Shown one piece after another: positions 1 through 13,600 of a stretch of DNA of 64,000 bases. Under the pieces are notes generated by a model. That model had not been told where the DNA came from. It saw only the letters and a program-made list of their open reading frames with translations, and did not search any database. The DNA lies in NCBI GenBank assembly GCA_009746045.1, contig RPFO01000072.1, positions 1,575,716 to 1,639,715 of the forward strand, read 5' to 3'. A program made the position numbers and the translations under genes. This DNA is from Mesostigma viride (taxonomy: Eukaryota > Streptophyta > Mesostigmatophyceae > Mesostigmatales > Mesostigmataceae). How positions within the stretch are numbered: position 1 is the first letter of the stretch; the number at the start of each line of letters is the position of its first letter.

Positions 1-1984
1 AAGAGAGAGAGATTTTCTCTCATAATTTATTCAAACTACTCAGTGACAAAGATTTTTGGACATATTTTTGGAGGATTTTTTTTTGGATTTGGTATGCGCG
101 CGCTAACTGTACGGGTCAAAGTAACAGGTGGTAAGGGTATTTTCCCCGTGAACGCGAAGTGTCCGGATAATGCACGACCTAGCCATGGCGGCTCGCGCAC
201 TGCATGCAGTTTACGTTTTGCTGCGACCGAGTTAGCCGTCCAAACTCAAGTAAATAATTTAACATGCCTAAACGTATTGATATAAATCAATTTTTAGCTC
301 GCGGGGATCGAATTTAACCCGGTGTCGGCACCTGTTCTTGCTGAAAAAACTCGATAAGGGCAGGTCGACGGAATTGATTACTGCGCGTTGCTTTCCGGCG
401 CAATTTTTCAATGGCTGATAGGTTCTTTCTACATGTATACACTGAGTTTGCATTAGAATAGTATTGAGTGACAGTATAGATTTGATGATCTCGACCATTC
501 TGTCACGGTCATGGTTATGTGCCGCAAAGTGCATTTTGCTGGAGACCGCTGGGCTCAAGGTAACGGCAGCGTGCCAGGTAAGCCGGATAATCGTTGCCTC
601 TTCGTTCTTGAATGTTCGTAGACATGAGTTTAAGCTTGGCGGAGGCGTTGTCAGTTCAAGTGCTTGATGCTCTTTCTTGAACCGTTGCCTGCCCTGCTCT
701 AAAACCCCCTTTTCACGAATGACTGGTTAGCAGGCATTTGCCTTCCAACCCAGTGTAGTTGTGCAGGTTTTAGGAGCTGTGCAGGTTTAACACCTTCATA
801 GATGTTAGTTATTCTTTTGCTACGTTCATTACTGCAATGATTGTGTGGCCCCGGGCTCGTCTAGGGTGCAGTTCCAATGCTTTTACGCGGTGAGTGAAAG
901 TCTGTGGTGAACAAAGCCACTTGCCATCTGTGCAGCAGCAAACTATGTGGGCCACAGATCATGGCAAGCAAAACAGTTATAGCGCCATATCTAATTGGTT
1001 GTTTGAACAATGGAAATTGCTTAACCTACCCATCTATATTGGGTGGTTGACACCTTATAACATAACCCTTTTGTTGTAGGTTATCCCAAGCCCATTCCCC
1101 ATGCTATGCATAGGCTCTCACTACATGATAAGGCATGATATACCTGAAAGTATGATGATGCAATTGTGCTTGTCCTGTAATGCTTGACAGGGAATGAGTT
1201 GATTGGGATGGTTGGTGGCCACGGTGATGTAGTATCGACCGCACTTACATGCTAGCAAAGTTAGCAAAAGCCCCATCTCCTCTCTGAGGACTGAGAGTTT
1301 TTTATTGTTTTCAGGCAGGTTGCATGGCAAATGCGAGCCAGTTTTTTGCCACGCTTCAAGACTATGTTGTTTACATGCCTTATTTTTTCTTCATGCACAG
1401 GATCTTGATTGAATTTTTCCACTTTCCGTTCTTATCGAAAAATGCAAATTCGCGAGGGGCTGCCCAACGTCGTGTAATTGTTCCAGGTGTTCGGGTCAAG
1501 TTTCACATATGCATATTTTTGCCAAACAAAATGAATATCTGTACACCCCAGATCCACATCAAAACATTTGGGATGGACCCCCCACCTAGTCGCTAACACA
1601 GCGGTTGAAAATTGTCAAGTCAGTCCTCCCTGTGAGGAACTGAGTTTGGGACGACGACTGAGTTTTATAACACAGCTCTAGCGAGCTAGCTAGCTATATA
1701 GTGCCACGACTGCCAACAGCCCCCCCCTGGGGGCACGTTCTCACCGGCCCTGTGCAATGCCTTTTCCTTTTCTTCTTCTCTGCATCTGACAGGGCCTGCC
1801 CCCCATCTTCTCAATCCCCAGCCTGTTCGGAGCACCCTGACGTTGGTGAGCTTGGCGTCACTACCCTACCCCCATTGGTGGCACGCTTGGCCTTTAACCT
1901 GTGGTGAAGGTGGAGGGGACCGTGGGTGCGACAGTTGTCTGGGTTTTCATCACCCTTCCTCCAGTGCATGCGTGTGCTCCAACC
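1..1984. other. Intergenic, no gene recognised
   Basis: Mixed-composition sequence with only short open frames and no recognisable domain. A pyrimidine-rich segment with many CCC runs begins near 1690 and leads into the CACG-rich tract. Nothing here is homologous to the macrosatellite that starts at 2435. Confidence 0.5.
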
Positions 1985-2345
1985 CTAAGCAGAGAAGCAC
2001 ACACACACACATACCACACACCACACGTCGATCCTTACCCACTCACCCACACACCCCACGTAGCAGCATGTACACCCACATTGCATACACGTAGGCGACG
2101 CAACGGCACGCACGCCAACGCACGCAGCACGCACGCCAGCGCACGCACGCCGCAACGCCAGCACACGCACGCACACGCACGCACGCACGCACGGCACGCA
2201 CGCACGCGACGCACTGCACGCAACGCACGCACCGAACCGCACGCAAACGCACGCATCCGACGCACGCACGCAAACGCACGCACGCACGCCGCAGCACACG
2301 CACGACGCCGCACGCTACGCACGCAACGCACCGCACCCCAACGCA
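1985..2345. repeat. CACG-rich degenerate simple repeat
   Basis: About 360 bp dominated by irregular CACG and ACGC units with ACACAC stretches at the left end. The overlapping open frames on both strands (Ala/His/Arg/Thr on one strand, Cys/Val/Arg on the other) are composition artefacts. It directly precedes the first macrosatellite copy. Confidence 0.8.
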
Positions 2346-3483
2346 ACAGCACGCACTTGCGCTACGCACCATCGCACCACGCAGCGGTCATACCCTCACC
2401 TCCGCTCCCCCCGTCCTCCCTACTCCCTTCCGTTGGTATTATGCTATCGTGCTTCTTTGCTTGACGTATTGGGTGCCTAGTGAAATCAGTTTGCTGTTCG
2501 TGGAAGGCGTGGGTGCGGCCGACGAGTTTCTGTTGTCGTCACACAATATTGGAATGAACGCTGGATTTGTTGCCACGGGACGTACGCTGGCGATGCCGAT
2601 GGTGAGTCGTTTGTTTCGATGACCGGCCTAGTGCCTGCTCTCTTTCTGATGCGTTTCCTCGGTTGCGTTGTTTCCATTGGGCCGAATTCACGTAGTCGCA
2701 GCGAAGACATAGCGTAGCAAGGGTCTGCGTTTCATTTTCTTAGCCGTGCAGGACGCCATCTTCATGGTCCTTCGGGTTTCCCGTGTCAACGTCCGTTGCC
2801 AGAGGATCTGTGATGATTTTTTCTGGAATATACTGGGCGGTGAAAGCCCCTGTGGATGCTTGCCTGCTCATGAGTTTAGGGCGTCATTTACTGCTGTACT
2901 CGCTGACATTCATGGTGCTTTCTGCGTTAGATAATCTGCCTTGCTTCGCACGTGGATTTTCACTGGGCTGAAGAGCGCGTCTGGTAACATGTTTACGTGG
3001 TGTATAAGGTGATCAATCAACCATTTGTTCATAGAAGGTGTGACAGTAGAAGGTGTTTTATATTTCTTCATCAAGCAAGTCAAAAGTAATCTCCACTGGC
3101 TTACAACCTGAATCTTGCTTTGCTGGGTCTGCTGTGTTCCTGTCTCATTGTGCAGGCTATCCCCTTGGTTGACCAACCAGGTGATTTGTGGTGCCAGCGG
3201 GGCCATATTCGTTTCTTCTCATTTTCCATCCGTGGCAACGGACCGCATGGGCGGGCGGGAGGGCAGAGAGGGCAGGGCAGGCCAGGCCAGGCGAGGCAGG
3301 AAAGGATGCAAGGGTATGCAGCACAGGTAGGCTGGCAGGCAAGGGCCATGGGGCATGAGCCATGGGGCTTGAGCTACGAGCGTTGCGGCATGGGGTTTGG
3401 GGATGAGGCAAACAGGAGGGCAGGCAGCCAGCCACATCCACATGATTAGGGGCCAGACAGCAATCAGGGGCACCGCGGGCGTA

Positions 3484-4857
3484 CATATGCATGCCAGGCA
3501 CCCCACCAACCCACGCACGCATGCCAGCCACCCCCATGCCCACGCACGCATGCCAGCCACCCCCCACACACACACAAACCCACTTATGCATGCCAGCCAC
3601 CCCCCACACCCACGTACACATGCCAGCCACCCCACACACCCACGCACGCATGGCAGCCACCCCACGAACCCACGCACGCGTGCCAGCCCCCCCCTAAACC
3701 CACGCATGCATGGCAGCCCCCACCACACCCACGCATGCATGCCAGCCCCCTCACAAACCCCACGCAGGCATGCCAGCCACCCCCCAGACCCACGTACGCC
3801 CCCCCCACACCCACGCACGCATGCCAGCTCCCCCCCTCATGCACGCATGCATGCCAGCCACCCCACAAACCCACGCATGGATGCCAGCCCCCCCCACATG
3901 CATGCATGCATGCCAGCCCCCCACACACCCACGCACGCATGGCAGCCGCCCCCCCAACCCACGCACGCATGCCAGCCAACCCCCACATGCACGCATGCTT
4001 GCCAGCCACCCCACATGCAAACAAGCCCCCCCCCCACATGCATGCTTGCATTCCAGCCACCCCCACACCCATGCACGCATGCCAGCCACCCCCACACCCA
4101 CGCACGCATGCCAGCCACCCCACAAACCCACGCATACATGCCAGCCACCCCCCACATGCACGTGCATGCCAGCCACCCCCACACCCACGTACGCATGCCA
4201 GCCACCCCCCACACCCACGCACACATGGCAGCCCACCCCACGAACCCAGGCACGCATGCCAGCCCCCCCTAAACCCACGCACGCACGGCAGCCCACCCCC
4301 AAACTTAGGCACGCATGCCAGCCCCCCCCACCCACGCACGCATGTCAGCCCCCCCCACACCCACGCATGCATGCCAGCCCCCCGCCAAACCCACACACGC
4401 GTGCCAGCCCCCCCCACATGCACGCATGCATGGCAGCCCCCCACAAACCCACTTATGCATGCCAGCCACCCCCGTCACCAACGTACGCATGCCGTCCCCC
4501 CACACACCCATGCACGCATGCCAACCCGCCCCGCCCCACATGTATGTGTGCATGGCAGCTACCCCCACACCCACGCATGCATGGCAGCCCCCCACACCCA
4601 CGCACGCATGCCAGCCCCCCACAAACCCACGTATGCATGCCAGCCACCCCCCACATGCATGTGCATGCCAGCCACCCCCCACACCCACGTACGGATGCCA
4701 GCCGTCCCCCACACCCACGCATGCATGGTAGCTGCCCACCACACCCACGCAGGTATGGCATCCCGCCCCGCCCCACATGCATGCATGGCAGCTCCCCTCC
4801 ACACCCACGCTCGAATCCCAGCCCCCCCCACGCATGCATGGTAGCTCCCCACCACAC
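3484..4857 (+). repeat. C-rich ~30-bp minisatellite, array 1
   Basis: About 45 copies of a 29-31 bp unit combining CCAGCCACCCCCCACACC and CACGCACGCATG, with variants (CACATGCACGCATGCATG; CACAAACCCAC). The 30-bp period is a multiple of three, so long His/Pro/Thr/Ala-rich frames stay open on the plus strand and Gly/Trp/Cys-rich ones on the minus strand. They shift between reading frames along the array and are not judged coding. Confidence 0.95.
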
Positions 4858-5428
4858 CCACAAATGGACAGGGCTGGCCTGCGACGCCCCACGGTCGCGC
4901 AAGGGCACCGTCGAGTCATGTACAAAACATTGTCTACATGAAGTCATGGTGGGCATTAACGACGGTGCATGTGTTTACAAAGGATTGCCACTCAATGAAT
5001 ATTAATGAATGATGAACATGGGAGTTTGCATGGAAGTGTTTGGTCGTTATGGCTGCCGCTTGCAAAAAGCGGTACCCACATTGTGTCTTGCATGGCATAG
5101 CTGCATTGTCAGTTTCAGTTGTTAGGAAGTAATGAGTAAGGAAATACTTGCATGCAATGAACGGCGACGTCACACAATATACGGTACTATTCGGACTGGG
5201 TTGATGTACTAGTAGTAGGACGCGTGCTGGACGTGCCCGTGAGGGACGGAGCGTGGGATCGACGGTGCGGCAGGCCGGCGCGAGCGCGCGGGATGGGAAG
5301 CCCCCAAAGGAAGGCCGCCGAGCGTTCGCCCCCCGGCGTAGGGCCGGGCCGGTCGGCGGGCTCAACCCGGCGGGTCGAAGCTTTCGGCGGGGGCCTCAGG
5401 GCCCCTGGTGGCGTAGTGCGTCCGAATA

Positions 5429-5456
5429 AGTGGGGGGCCTTGGCCCCCCCACTAGT
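5429..5456. repeat. GC hairpin in macrosatellite tail (also ~9498 and ~13579)
   Basis: GGGGGGCC-TT-GGCCCCCC inverted repeat flanked by AGT/ACT, forming a ~11-bp stem with one bulge. It closes a ~210-bp very GC-rich block (from GACGTGCCCGTGAGGGACGG) in copies 1, 2 and 3. A similar architecture (GC-rich block ending in a G/C hairpin) stands outside the array at 17500-17735. Confidence 0.8.
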
Positions 5457-6512
5457 CCCCTTCTAGTGACTACGATTTAGCCCATCGCAAAAGTTTGGCG
5501 AACCGTGAGGCCCGAAAAGTGGCCCGTACGAAAACCGCGAGCGCAGGGCGGCCGATAGTCAGGGCGATCCGGGGATCCGCGGTGGCGCCCAATCGGAGTA
5601 GTTGCCCGAAAAGTGGCAAACTAGGCAGATCGAGTGTTAAGGTTTCCTGAACGGGCCTGAAATGGCAGTTTTGTCCAGATCCGGTTCAGGCACTTTTGCG
5701 GGCAGGTGGGGTGGCCAGCCAATGGCCGCGGCCAGATAAAAATACGGAACCCGGCACGATGTCGGCTTGTTGTGAGCGCCGTCAAACAATGTCGCGAATC
5801 AAACATCCCATGCCTTGCGGCGATCAACTTCGGCTACTGGGACCATCGCTAGGCCGAGAGCGCGCCGTCCTAAACTTTCGTAGCGTTCAGTGCGGTAGCT
5901 CGACGGAACGTCCAGAAAATGTGAAGAAACCGTAACAATTTGGCCGTTACGGCCGTTTTCCTGTCCGCATTTCGTTCAGAAACCGTTACACTGAGTGTTT
6001 TCGCATCACTTTTCGATTCAGACTGAAGTTAGAGTCTGAACGTGATCTGAATGATATTTATTATACGCAAATTTTTAGTTGGAGGAGTGGAGAGTAGTAT
6101 GATGCTTGCTGGACGAATTTCTGCCACATTCCGTACTTACCAAGCAGGGAAAAAATGACTTGGGAGGATTTTCAAGTGGGTAGTACGCGGTGCTGGACCG
6201 CCTGGACGCGCCCAAGCAATCGAACGTGCAAACCAGGACTGCGAGGGGGTGAGGGGGCGACATGCTGCGACAGCACTTAATTGAATTTCCTGCTGGCTGG
6301 GGATGGCGGTCAACGCTGCCTGGAAAATTGGGGATGGACAATGCGTGGGCATTGCTTTTATAGCGTTCAATGTTCCATTTCGATGCGTACCTTTGAATTG
6401 TTTCTGATCTGGCTGGACGTCGGTGGGCAGTCTCGTGCGTGGGAGAGGTTCGGGGCGCTATGGCCTGCTGCGATAGCTAGCGACCTGGAAATGGAATGTC
6501 GTTTTAGATTTA

Positions 6513-9500
6513 GGTATTATGCTATCGTGCTTCTTTGCTTGACGTATTGGGTGCCTAGTGAAATCAGTTTGCTGTTCGTGGAAGGCGTGGGTGCGGCCGA
6601 CGAGTTTCTGTTGTCGTCACACAATATTGGAATGAACGCTGGATTTGTTGCCACGGGACGTACGCTGGCGATGCCGATGGTGAGTCGTTTGTTTCGATGA
6701 CCGGGCTAGTGCCTGCTCTCTTTCTGATGCGTTTCCTCGGTTGTGTTGTTTCCATTGGGCCGAATTCACGTAGTCGCAGCGAAGACATAGCGTAGCAAGG
6801 GTCTGCGTTTCATTTTCTTAGCCGTGCAGGACGCCATCTTCATGGTCCTTCGGGTTTCCCGTGTCAACGTCCGTTGCCAGAGGATCTGTGATGATTTTTT
6901 CTGGAATATACTGGGCGGTGAAAGCCCCTGTGGATCCTTGCCTGGTCATGAGTTTAGGGCGTCATTTACTGCTGTACTCGCTGACATTCATGGTGCTTAC
7001 TGCGTAAGATAATCTGCCTTGCTTCGCGCGTGGATTTTCACTGGGCTGAAGAGCGCGTCTGGTAACATGTTTTCGTGGTGTATAAGGTGATAAATCAACC
7101 ATTTGTTCATAGAACTGGTTGTCTCCTTGATAGAAGGTGTTTTATATTTCTTCATCAAGCAAGTCAAAAGTAATCTCCACTGGCTTACAACCTGAATCTT
7201 GCTTTGCTGGGTCTGCTGTGTTTGTGCCTCATTGTGCAGGCTATCCCCTTGGTTGACCAACCAGGTGATTTGTGGTGCCAGCGGGGCCATATTATTTTCT
7301 TCTCATTTTCCATCCGTGGCAACGGACCGCATGGGCGGGCGGGAGGGCAGAGAGGGCAGGGCAGGCCAGGCCAGGCGAGGCAGGAAAGGCTGCAAGGGTA
7401 TGCAGCACAGGTAGGCTGGCAGGCAAGGGCCATGGGGCATGAGCCATGGGGCTTGAGCTACGAGCCTTGCGGCATGGGGTTTGGGGATGGGGCAAACAGG
7501 AGGGCAGGCAGCCAGCCACATCCACATGATTAGGGGCCAGACAGCAATCAGGGGCACCGCGGGCCCACTTATGCATGCCAGGCACCCCACCAACCCACGC
7601 ACGCATGCCAGCCACCCCCATGCCCACGCACGCATGCCAGCCACCCCCCCCCCTTACACAAACCCACTTATGCATGCCAGCCACCCCCCACACCCACGTA
7701 CGCATGCCAGCCAACCCCCACACCCACGCACGCATGGAAGCCACCCCTCGAACCCAGGCACGCATGGCAGCCCCCCCCTAAACCCACGCATGCATGGCAG
7801 CCCCCCACCACACCCACGCATGCATGCCACTCCCCCCCCACACCCACGCACGCATGCCAGCCACCCCCCATACCCACGTACGCCCCCCCCCACACCCACG
7901 CACGCATGCCAGCCCCCCCCTCATGCACGCATGCATGCCAGCCACCCCGCAAACCCACGCACGCATGCCAGCCACCCCCACATGCATGCATGCATGCCAG
8001 CCCCCCCCACACCCACGCACGCATGCCAGCCACCCCACGAGCCCACGCATGCATGCCAGCCACCCCCCACATGCACGCATGGATGCCAGCCACCCCCCAC
8101 ACCCACGTACGCATGCCAGCCACCCCCACACCCACGCACGCATGGCAGCCCACCCTACGAACCCAGGCACGCATGCCAGCCACCCCCTAAACCCACGCAC
8201 GCATGGCAGCCCACCCCCAAACCCAGGCACGCATGCCAGCCACCCCCACACCCACGCACTTATGTCAGCCCCCCCCACACACACGCATGCATGCCAGCCC
8301 CCCCCAAACCCACACACGCGTGCCAGCCCCCCCCACATGCACGCATGCATGCCAGCCACCCCACAAACCCACTTATGCATGCCAGCCACCCCCGTCACCA
8401 ACGTACGCATGCCGTCCCCCCACACACCCACGCATGCATGCCAGCCTGCCCCGCCCCACATGCGTGCATGGCAGCTCCCGCCCACACCCATGCATGCATG
8501 CCAGCCACCCCACAAACCCATGCACGCATGCCAGCCACCCCCACACCCACGCACGCATGCCACGCCCCCCACAAGCCCACGCATGCATCCCAGCCACCCC
8601 CCACATGCACGCATGCATGACAGCCACCCCCCACATGCACGTGCATGCTAGCCACCCCCCACACCCACATACGCATGCCAGCCACCCCCACACCCACGCA
8701 CGCATGGCAGCCACCCCACAAACCCACGCATGCATGCCAGCCACCCCCCACATGCACGCATGCATGCCAGCCACCCCCCGCATGCACGTGCATGCTAGCC
8801 ACCCCCCACACCCACGTACGCATGCCAGCCACCCCCCACACCCACGCACGCACGGCAGCCACCCCCACACCCACGCACGCATGCCAGCCACCCCCTAAAC
8901 CCACGCATGCATGGCAGCTCCCCACCACACCCACGAATGGAGAGGGCTAGCCTGCCACGCCCCACGGTCGCGCACAAGGGCACTTTCGAGTCATGTACAA
9001 AACATTGTCTACATGAAGTCATAGTGGGCATGACCGAATTGGTGCATGTGTTTACAAAGGATTGCCACTCAATGAATAATAATGAATGATGAACATGGGA
9101 GTTTGCATGGAAGTGTTTGGTCGTTATGGCTGCCGCTTGCCAAAAGCGTTGTGTCCTGCATGGCTTAGCTGCATTGTGAGTTCCAGTTGTTAGGAAGTAC
9201 TGATTAAGGAAATACTTGCATGCAATGAACGGCGACGTCTCACGATGTACAGTACTATTCGGACTGGGTTGATGTACTAGTAGTACGACGCGTGTTGGAC
9301 GTGCCCGTGAGGGACGGAGCGTGGGATCGACGGTGCGGCGGGCCGGCGCGAGCGCGCGCGATGGGAAGCCCGCAAAGGAAGGCCGCCGAGCGTTCGCCCC
9401 CCGGCGTAGGGGCCGGGCCGGTCGGCGGGCTCAACCCGGCGGGTCGAAGCTTTCGGCGGGGGCCTCAGGGCCCCTGGTGGCGTAGTGCGTCCGAATAAGT

Positions 9501-10613
9501 GGGGGGCCTTGGCCCCCCCACTAGTCCCCCTCTAGTGACTACGATTAACCCCAACGCAAAAGTTTGGCGAACCGTGAGGCCCGAAAAGTGGCCCGTACGA
9601 AAACCGCGAGCGCAGGGCGGCCGATAGTCAGGGCGATCCGGGGATCCGCGGTGGCGCCCAATCGGAGCAGTTGCCCGAAAAGTGGCAAACTAGGCAGATC
9701 GAGTGTCCACCTTTCCTGAACGGGCCTGAAATGGCGGTTTTGTCCAGATCCGGTTCAGCACTTTTGCGGGCAGGTGGGAGGCCAGCCAATGGCCGCGGCC
9801 AGATAAAAATACGGAACCCGGCACGATGTCGGATTGTTGCGCGGCCGTTATACTTTTGGCGCGAACCTGAACATCTTCAAACATCCCATGCCTTGCGGCG
9901 ATCAACTTCGGCTACTGGGCCCATCGCTTGGCCGAGAGGGCGCCGTCCAAAAAATTCGTAGCGTTCAGTGCGTCAGTTCGACGGAGCGTTCAGAAACTGT
10001 TTCGAAACCGTTCAAAAAATGTTTAGAAACCGTGAAATTTTGGGCGTTACGGCCGTTTTGTTGTCGGCATTTCGTTCAGAAACCGTTTCACTGAGTGTTT
10101 TCGCATCACTTTTCGGTTCAGACCGAAGCTACAGTCTGAACGTGGTCTGACTGATATTTACTCTAAAATTATACGCAAATTTTGAGTTGGAGGAGTGGAG
10201 AGTAGTATGATGCTTGCTGGACGAATTAGTGCCAGATCCCGTACTTAGCAAGCAGGGAAAAAATGACTTGGGAGGATTTTCAAGTGGGTAGTACGCGGTG
10301 CTGGACCGCCTGGACGCGCCCAAGCAATCGAACGTGCATAAACCAGGTCTTGGAGGGGGAAAGGGGGCATGCTGCGAGAGCACTTAATTCCTGCTGGCTG
10401 GGGATGGCGGTCAACGCTGCCTGGAAAATTGGGGATGGACAATGCGTGGGCATTGCTTTTATAGCGTTCAATGTTCCATTTCGATGCGTACCTTTGAATT
10501 GTTTCTGATCTGGCTGGCCGTCGGTGGGCAGTCACGTGTGTGGGAGAGGTTCGGGGCGCTATGGCCTGCTGCGATAGCTAGCGACCTGGAAATGGAATGT
10601 CGTTGTAGATTTA
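6513..10613 (+). repeat. Macrosatellite copy 2 (~4,101 bp)
   Basis: Direct tandem copy, very similar to copy 1 over its whole length. Landmarks recur at the same offsets: GGTATTATGC start, minisatellite from about 7566, GTCATGTACAAAAC near 8990, GC-rich hairpin near 9500. The minisatellite differs from copy 1 in the number and order of its subunits, so the inner array evolves faster than the frame around it. Confidence 0.9.
7566..8937 (+). repeat. C-rich ~30-bp minisatellite, array 2
   Basis: Same unit as array 1 at the same place inside macrosatellite copy 2. Runs of 6-8 C recur about every 30 bp, so the minus strand carries regularly spaced G runs. The subunit order differs from array 1 in the second half. 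Confidence 0.95.
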
Positions 10614-13600
10614 GGTATTATGCTATCGTGCTTCTTTGCTTGACGTATTGGGTGCCTAGTGAAATCAGTTTGCTAGCCGTTGAAGGCGTGGGTGTGGCCG
10701 ACGAGTGTCTGTTGTCGTTACACAATATTGGAATGAACGCTGGATTTGTTGCCACGGGACGTACGCTGGCGATGCCGATGGTGAGTCGTTTGTTTCGATG
10801 ACCGGGCTAGTGCCTGCTCTCTTTCTGATGCGTTTCCTCGGTTGCGTTGTTTCCATTGGGCCGAATTCACCTAGTCGCAGCGAAGACATAGCGTAGCAAG
10901 GGTCTGCGTTTCATTTTCTTAGCCGTGCAGGACGCCATCTTCATGGTCCTTCGGGTTTCCCGTGTCAACGTCCGTTGCCAGAGGATCTGTGATGCTTTTT
11001 TCTGGAATATACTGGGCGGTGAAAGCCCCTGTGGATGCTTGCCTGGTCATGAGTTTAGGGCGTCATTTACTGCTGTAGTGGATGCCATTCATGGTGCTTA
11101 CTGCGTAAGATAATCTGCCTTGCTTCGCGCGTGGATTTTCACTGGGCTGAAGAGCGCGTCTGGTAACATGTTTACGTGGTGTATAAGGTGATCAATCAAC
11201 CATTTGTTCATAGAACTGGTTGTCTCCTTGATAGAAGGTGTGACAGTAGAAGGTGTTTTATATTTCTTCATCAAGCATGTCAAAAGTAATCTCCACTGGC
11301 TTACAACCTGAATCTTGCTTTGCTGGGTCTGCTGTGTTCCTGTCTCATTGTGCAGGCTATCCCCTTGGTTGACCAACCAGGTGATTTGTGGTGCCAGTGG
11401 GGCCATATTGGTTTTATTCTCATTTTCCATCCGTGGCAACGGACCGCATGGGCGGGCGGGAGGGCAGAGAGGTCAGGGCAGGCCAGGCCAGGCGAGGCAG
11501 GAAAGGCTGCAAGGGTATGCAGCACAGGTAGGCTGGCAGGCAAGGGCCATGGGGCATGAGCCATGGGGCTTGAGCTACGAGCCTTGCGGCATGGGGTTTG
11601 GGGATGGGGAAAACAGGAGGGCAGGCAGTCAGCCACATCCACATGATTAGGGGCCAGACAGCAATCAGGGGCACCGCGGGCCCACTTATGCATGCCAGGC
11701 ACCCCACCAACCCACGTAGCATGCAAGCCACCCCCATGCCCACGCACGCATGCCACCCCCCCCCCCCCCACAAACCCATGCACGCATGCCAGCCACCCCC
11801 CACACCCACGTACGCATGCCAGCCACCCCCCACACCCACGCACGCATGGCAGCCACCCCACGAACCCAGGCACGCATGCCAGCCCCCCCCTCAAGCCACG
11901 CATGCATGGCAGCCCCCCACCACACCCACGCATGCATGCCACTCCCCCCACACCCACGCACGCATGCCAGCCACCCCCATACCCACCTACGCCCCCCCCA
12001 CACCCACGCACGCATGCCAGCCCCCCCCTCATGTACGCATGCATGCCAGCCACCCCACAAACCCACGCTTGGATGCCAGCCCCCCCACATGCATGCATGC
12101 ATGCCAGCCCCTCCCCACACCCACGCACGCATGGCAGCCGCCCCCCAAACCCACGCACGCATGCCAGCCAACCCCCACATGCACGCATGCTTGCCAGCCA
12201 CCCCACATGCAAACAAGCCCCCCCCACATGCATGCTTGCATTCCAGCCACCCCACAAACCCATGCACGCATGCCAGCCACCCCCACACCCACGCACGCAT
12301 GCCAGCCACCCCACGAGCCCACGCATGCATGCCAGCCACCCCCCACATGCACGTGCATGCAAGCCACCCCCACACCCACGTACGCATGCCAGCCACCCCC
12401 CACACCCACGCACGCATGGCAGCCCACCCCACGAACCCAGGCACGCATGCCAGCCCCCCCTAAACCCACGCACGCATGGCAGCCCACCCCCAAACCCAGG
12501 CACGCATGCCAGCCACCCCCACACCCACGCACTTATGTCACCCCCCACACACACACACGCATGCATGCCAGCCCCCCCCCAAACCCATACACGCGTGCCA
12601 GACCCCCCCACATGCACGCATGCATGCCAGCCACCCCACAAACCCACTTATGCATGCCAGCCACCCCCGTCACCAACGTACGCACACCGCCCCCCCCCAC
12701 ACCCACGCATGCATGCCAGCCTGCCCCGCCCGGGCGGCCCACATGTGTCCATGGCAGCTCCCCCCCACACCCACGCATGCATGCTAGCCACTCCACAAAC
12801 CCATGCACGCATGCCAGCCACCCCCACACCCACGCACGCATGCCACCCCCCCACAAACCCACGCATGCATGCCAGCCACCCCCCACATGCACGCATGCAT
12901 GACAGCCACCCCCCACATGCACGTGCATGCCAGCCACCCCCCACACCCACATACGCATGCCAGCCCCCCCCCTAAACCCACGCATGCATGGTAGCTGCCC
13001 ACCACACCCACGAACGGACAGGGCTGGCCTGCCGCACCCCACGGTCGCGCTCAAGGGCACTGTCGAGTCATGTACAAAACTTTGTCTACATGAAGTCATT
13101 GTGGGCATGACCGATGGTGCATGTGTTTACAAAGGATTGCCACTCAATGAATATTAATGAATGATCAACATGGGAGTTTGCATGGGAGTGTTTGGTCGTT
13201 ATGGCTGCCGCTTGCAAAAAGCGGTACCCACATTGTGTCCTGCATGGCATAGCTTCATTGTGAGTTCCAGTTGTTAGGAAGTAATGAGTAAGGAAATACT
13301 TGCATGCAATGAAAGGCGACGTCTCACGATGTACAGTACTATTCGGATTGGGTTGATGTACTAGTAGTACGACGCGTGCTGGACGTGCCCGTGAGGGACG
13401 GAGCGTGGGATCGACGGTGCGGCAGGCCGGCGCGAGCGCGCGCGATGGGAAGCCCCCAAAGGAAGGCCGCCGAGCGTTCGCCCCCCGGCGTAGGGGCCGG
13501 GCCGGTCGGCGGGCTCAACCCGGCGGGTCGAAGCTTTCGGCGGGGGCCTCAGGGCCCCTGGTGGCGTAGTGCGTCCGAAAAAGTGGGGGGCCTTGGCCCC

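Larger units (their letters stand above)
2435..6512 (+). repeat. Macrosatellite copy 1 (~4,078 bp)
   Basis: First of four head-to-tail copies of a ~4.1 kb unit. It starts abruptly at GGTATTATGCTATCGTGC next to unrelated CACG-rich DNA. Order inside the unit: a ~1 kb unique part; the segment GCTATCCCCTTGGTTGAC, preceded by a TTGTGCAG acceptor-like string; the ~30-bp minisatellite; a block with GTCATGTACAAAAC; a GC-rich block ending in a GGGGGGCC-TT-GGCCCCCC hairpin; and a ~1 kb tail. GTGAGT and polypyrimidine-CAG strings hint that the unit could derive from a spliced gene, but no conserved protein can be read. Confidence 0.9.

Noticed and set aside
2746-2934. 62-codon frame present in all four macrosatellite copies (DAIFMVLR...)
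   Set aside because: It starts without ATG right after an acceptor-like CAG, and its conservation does not exceed that of surrounding non-coding sequence.
3397-5005. Long His/Pro/Thr-rich (plus) and Gly/Trp/Cys-rich (minus) open frames over the minisatellites, also in the other three arrays
   Set aside because: The 30-bp period is a multiple of three, so all frames stay open. Composition equals the repeat, frames change along the array, and no start context or domain is present.
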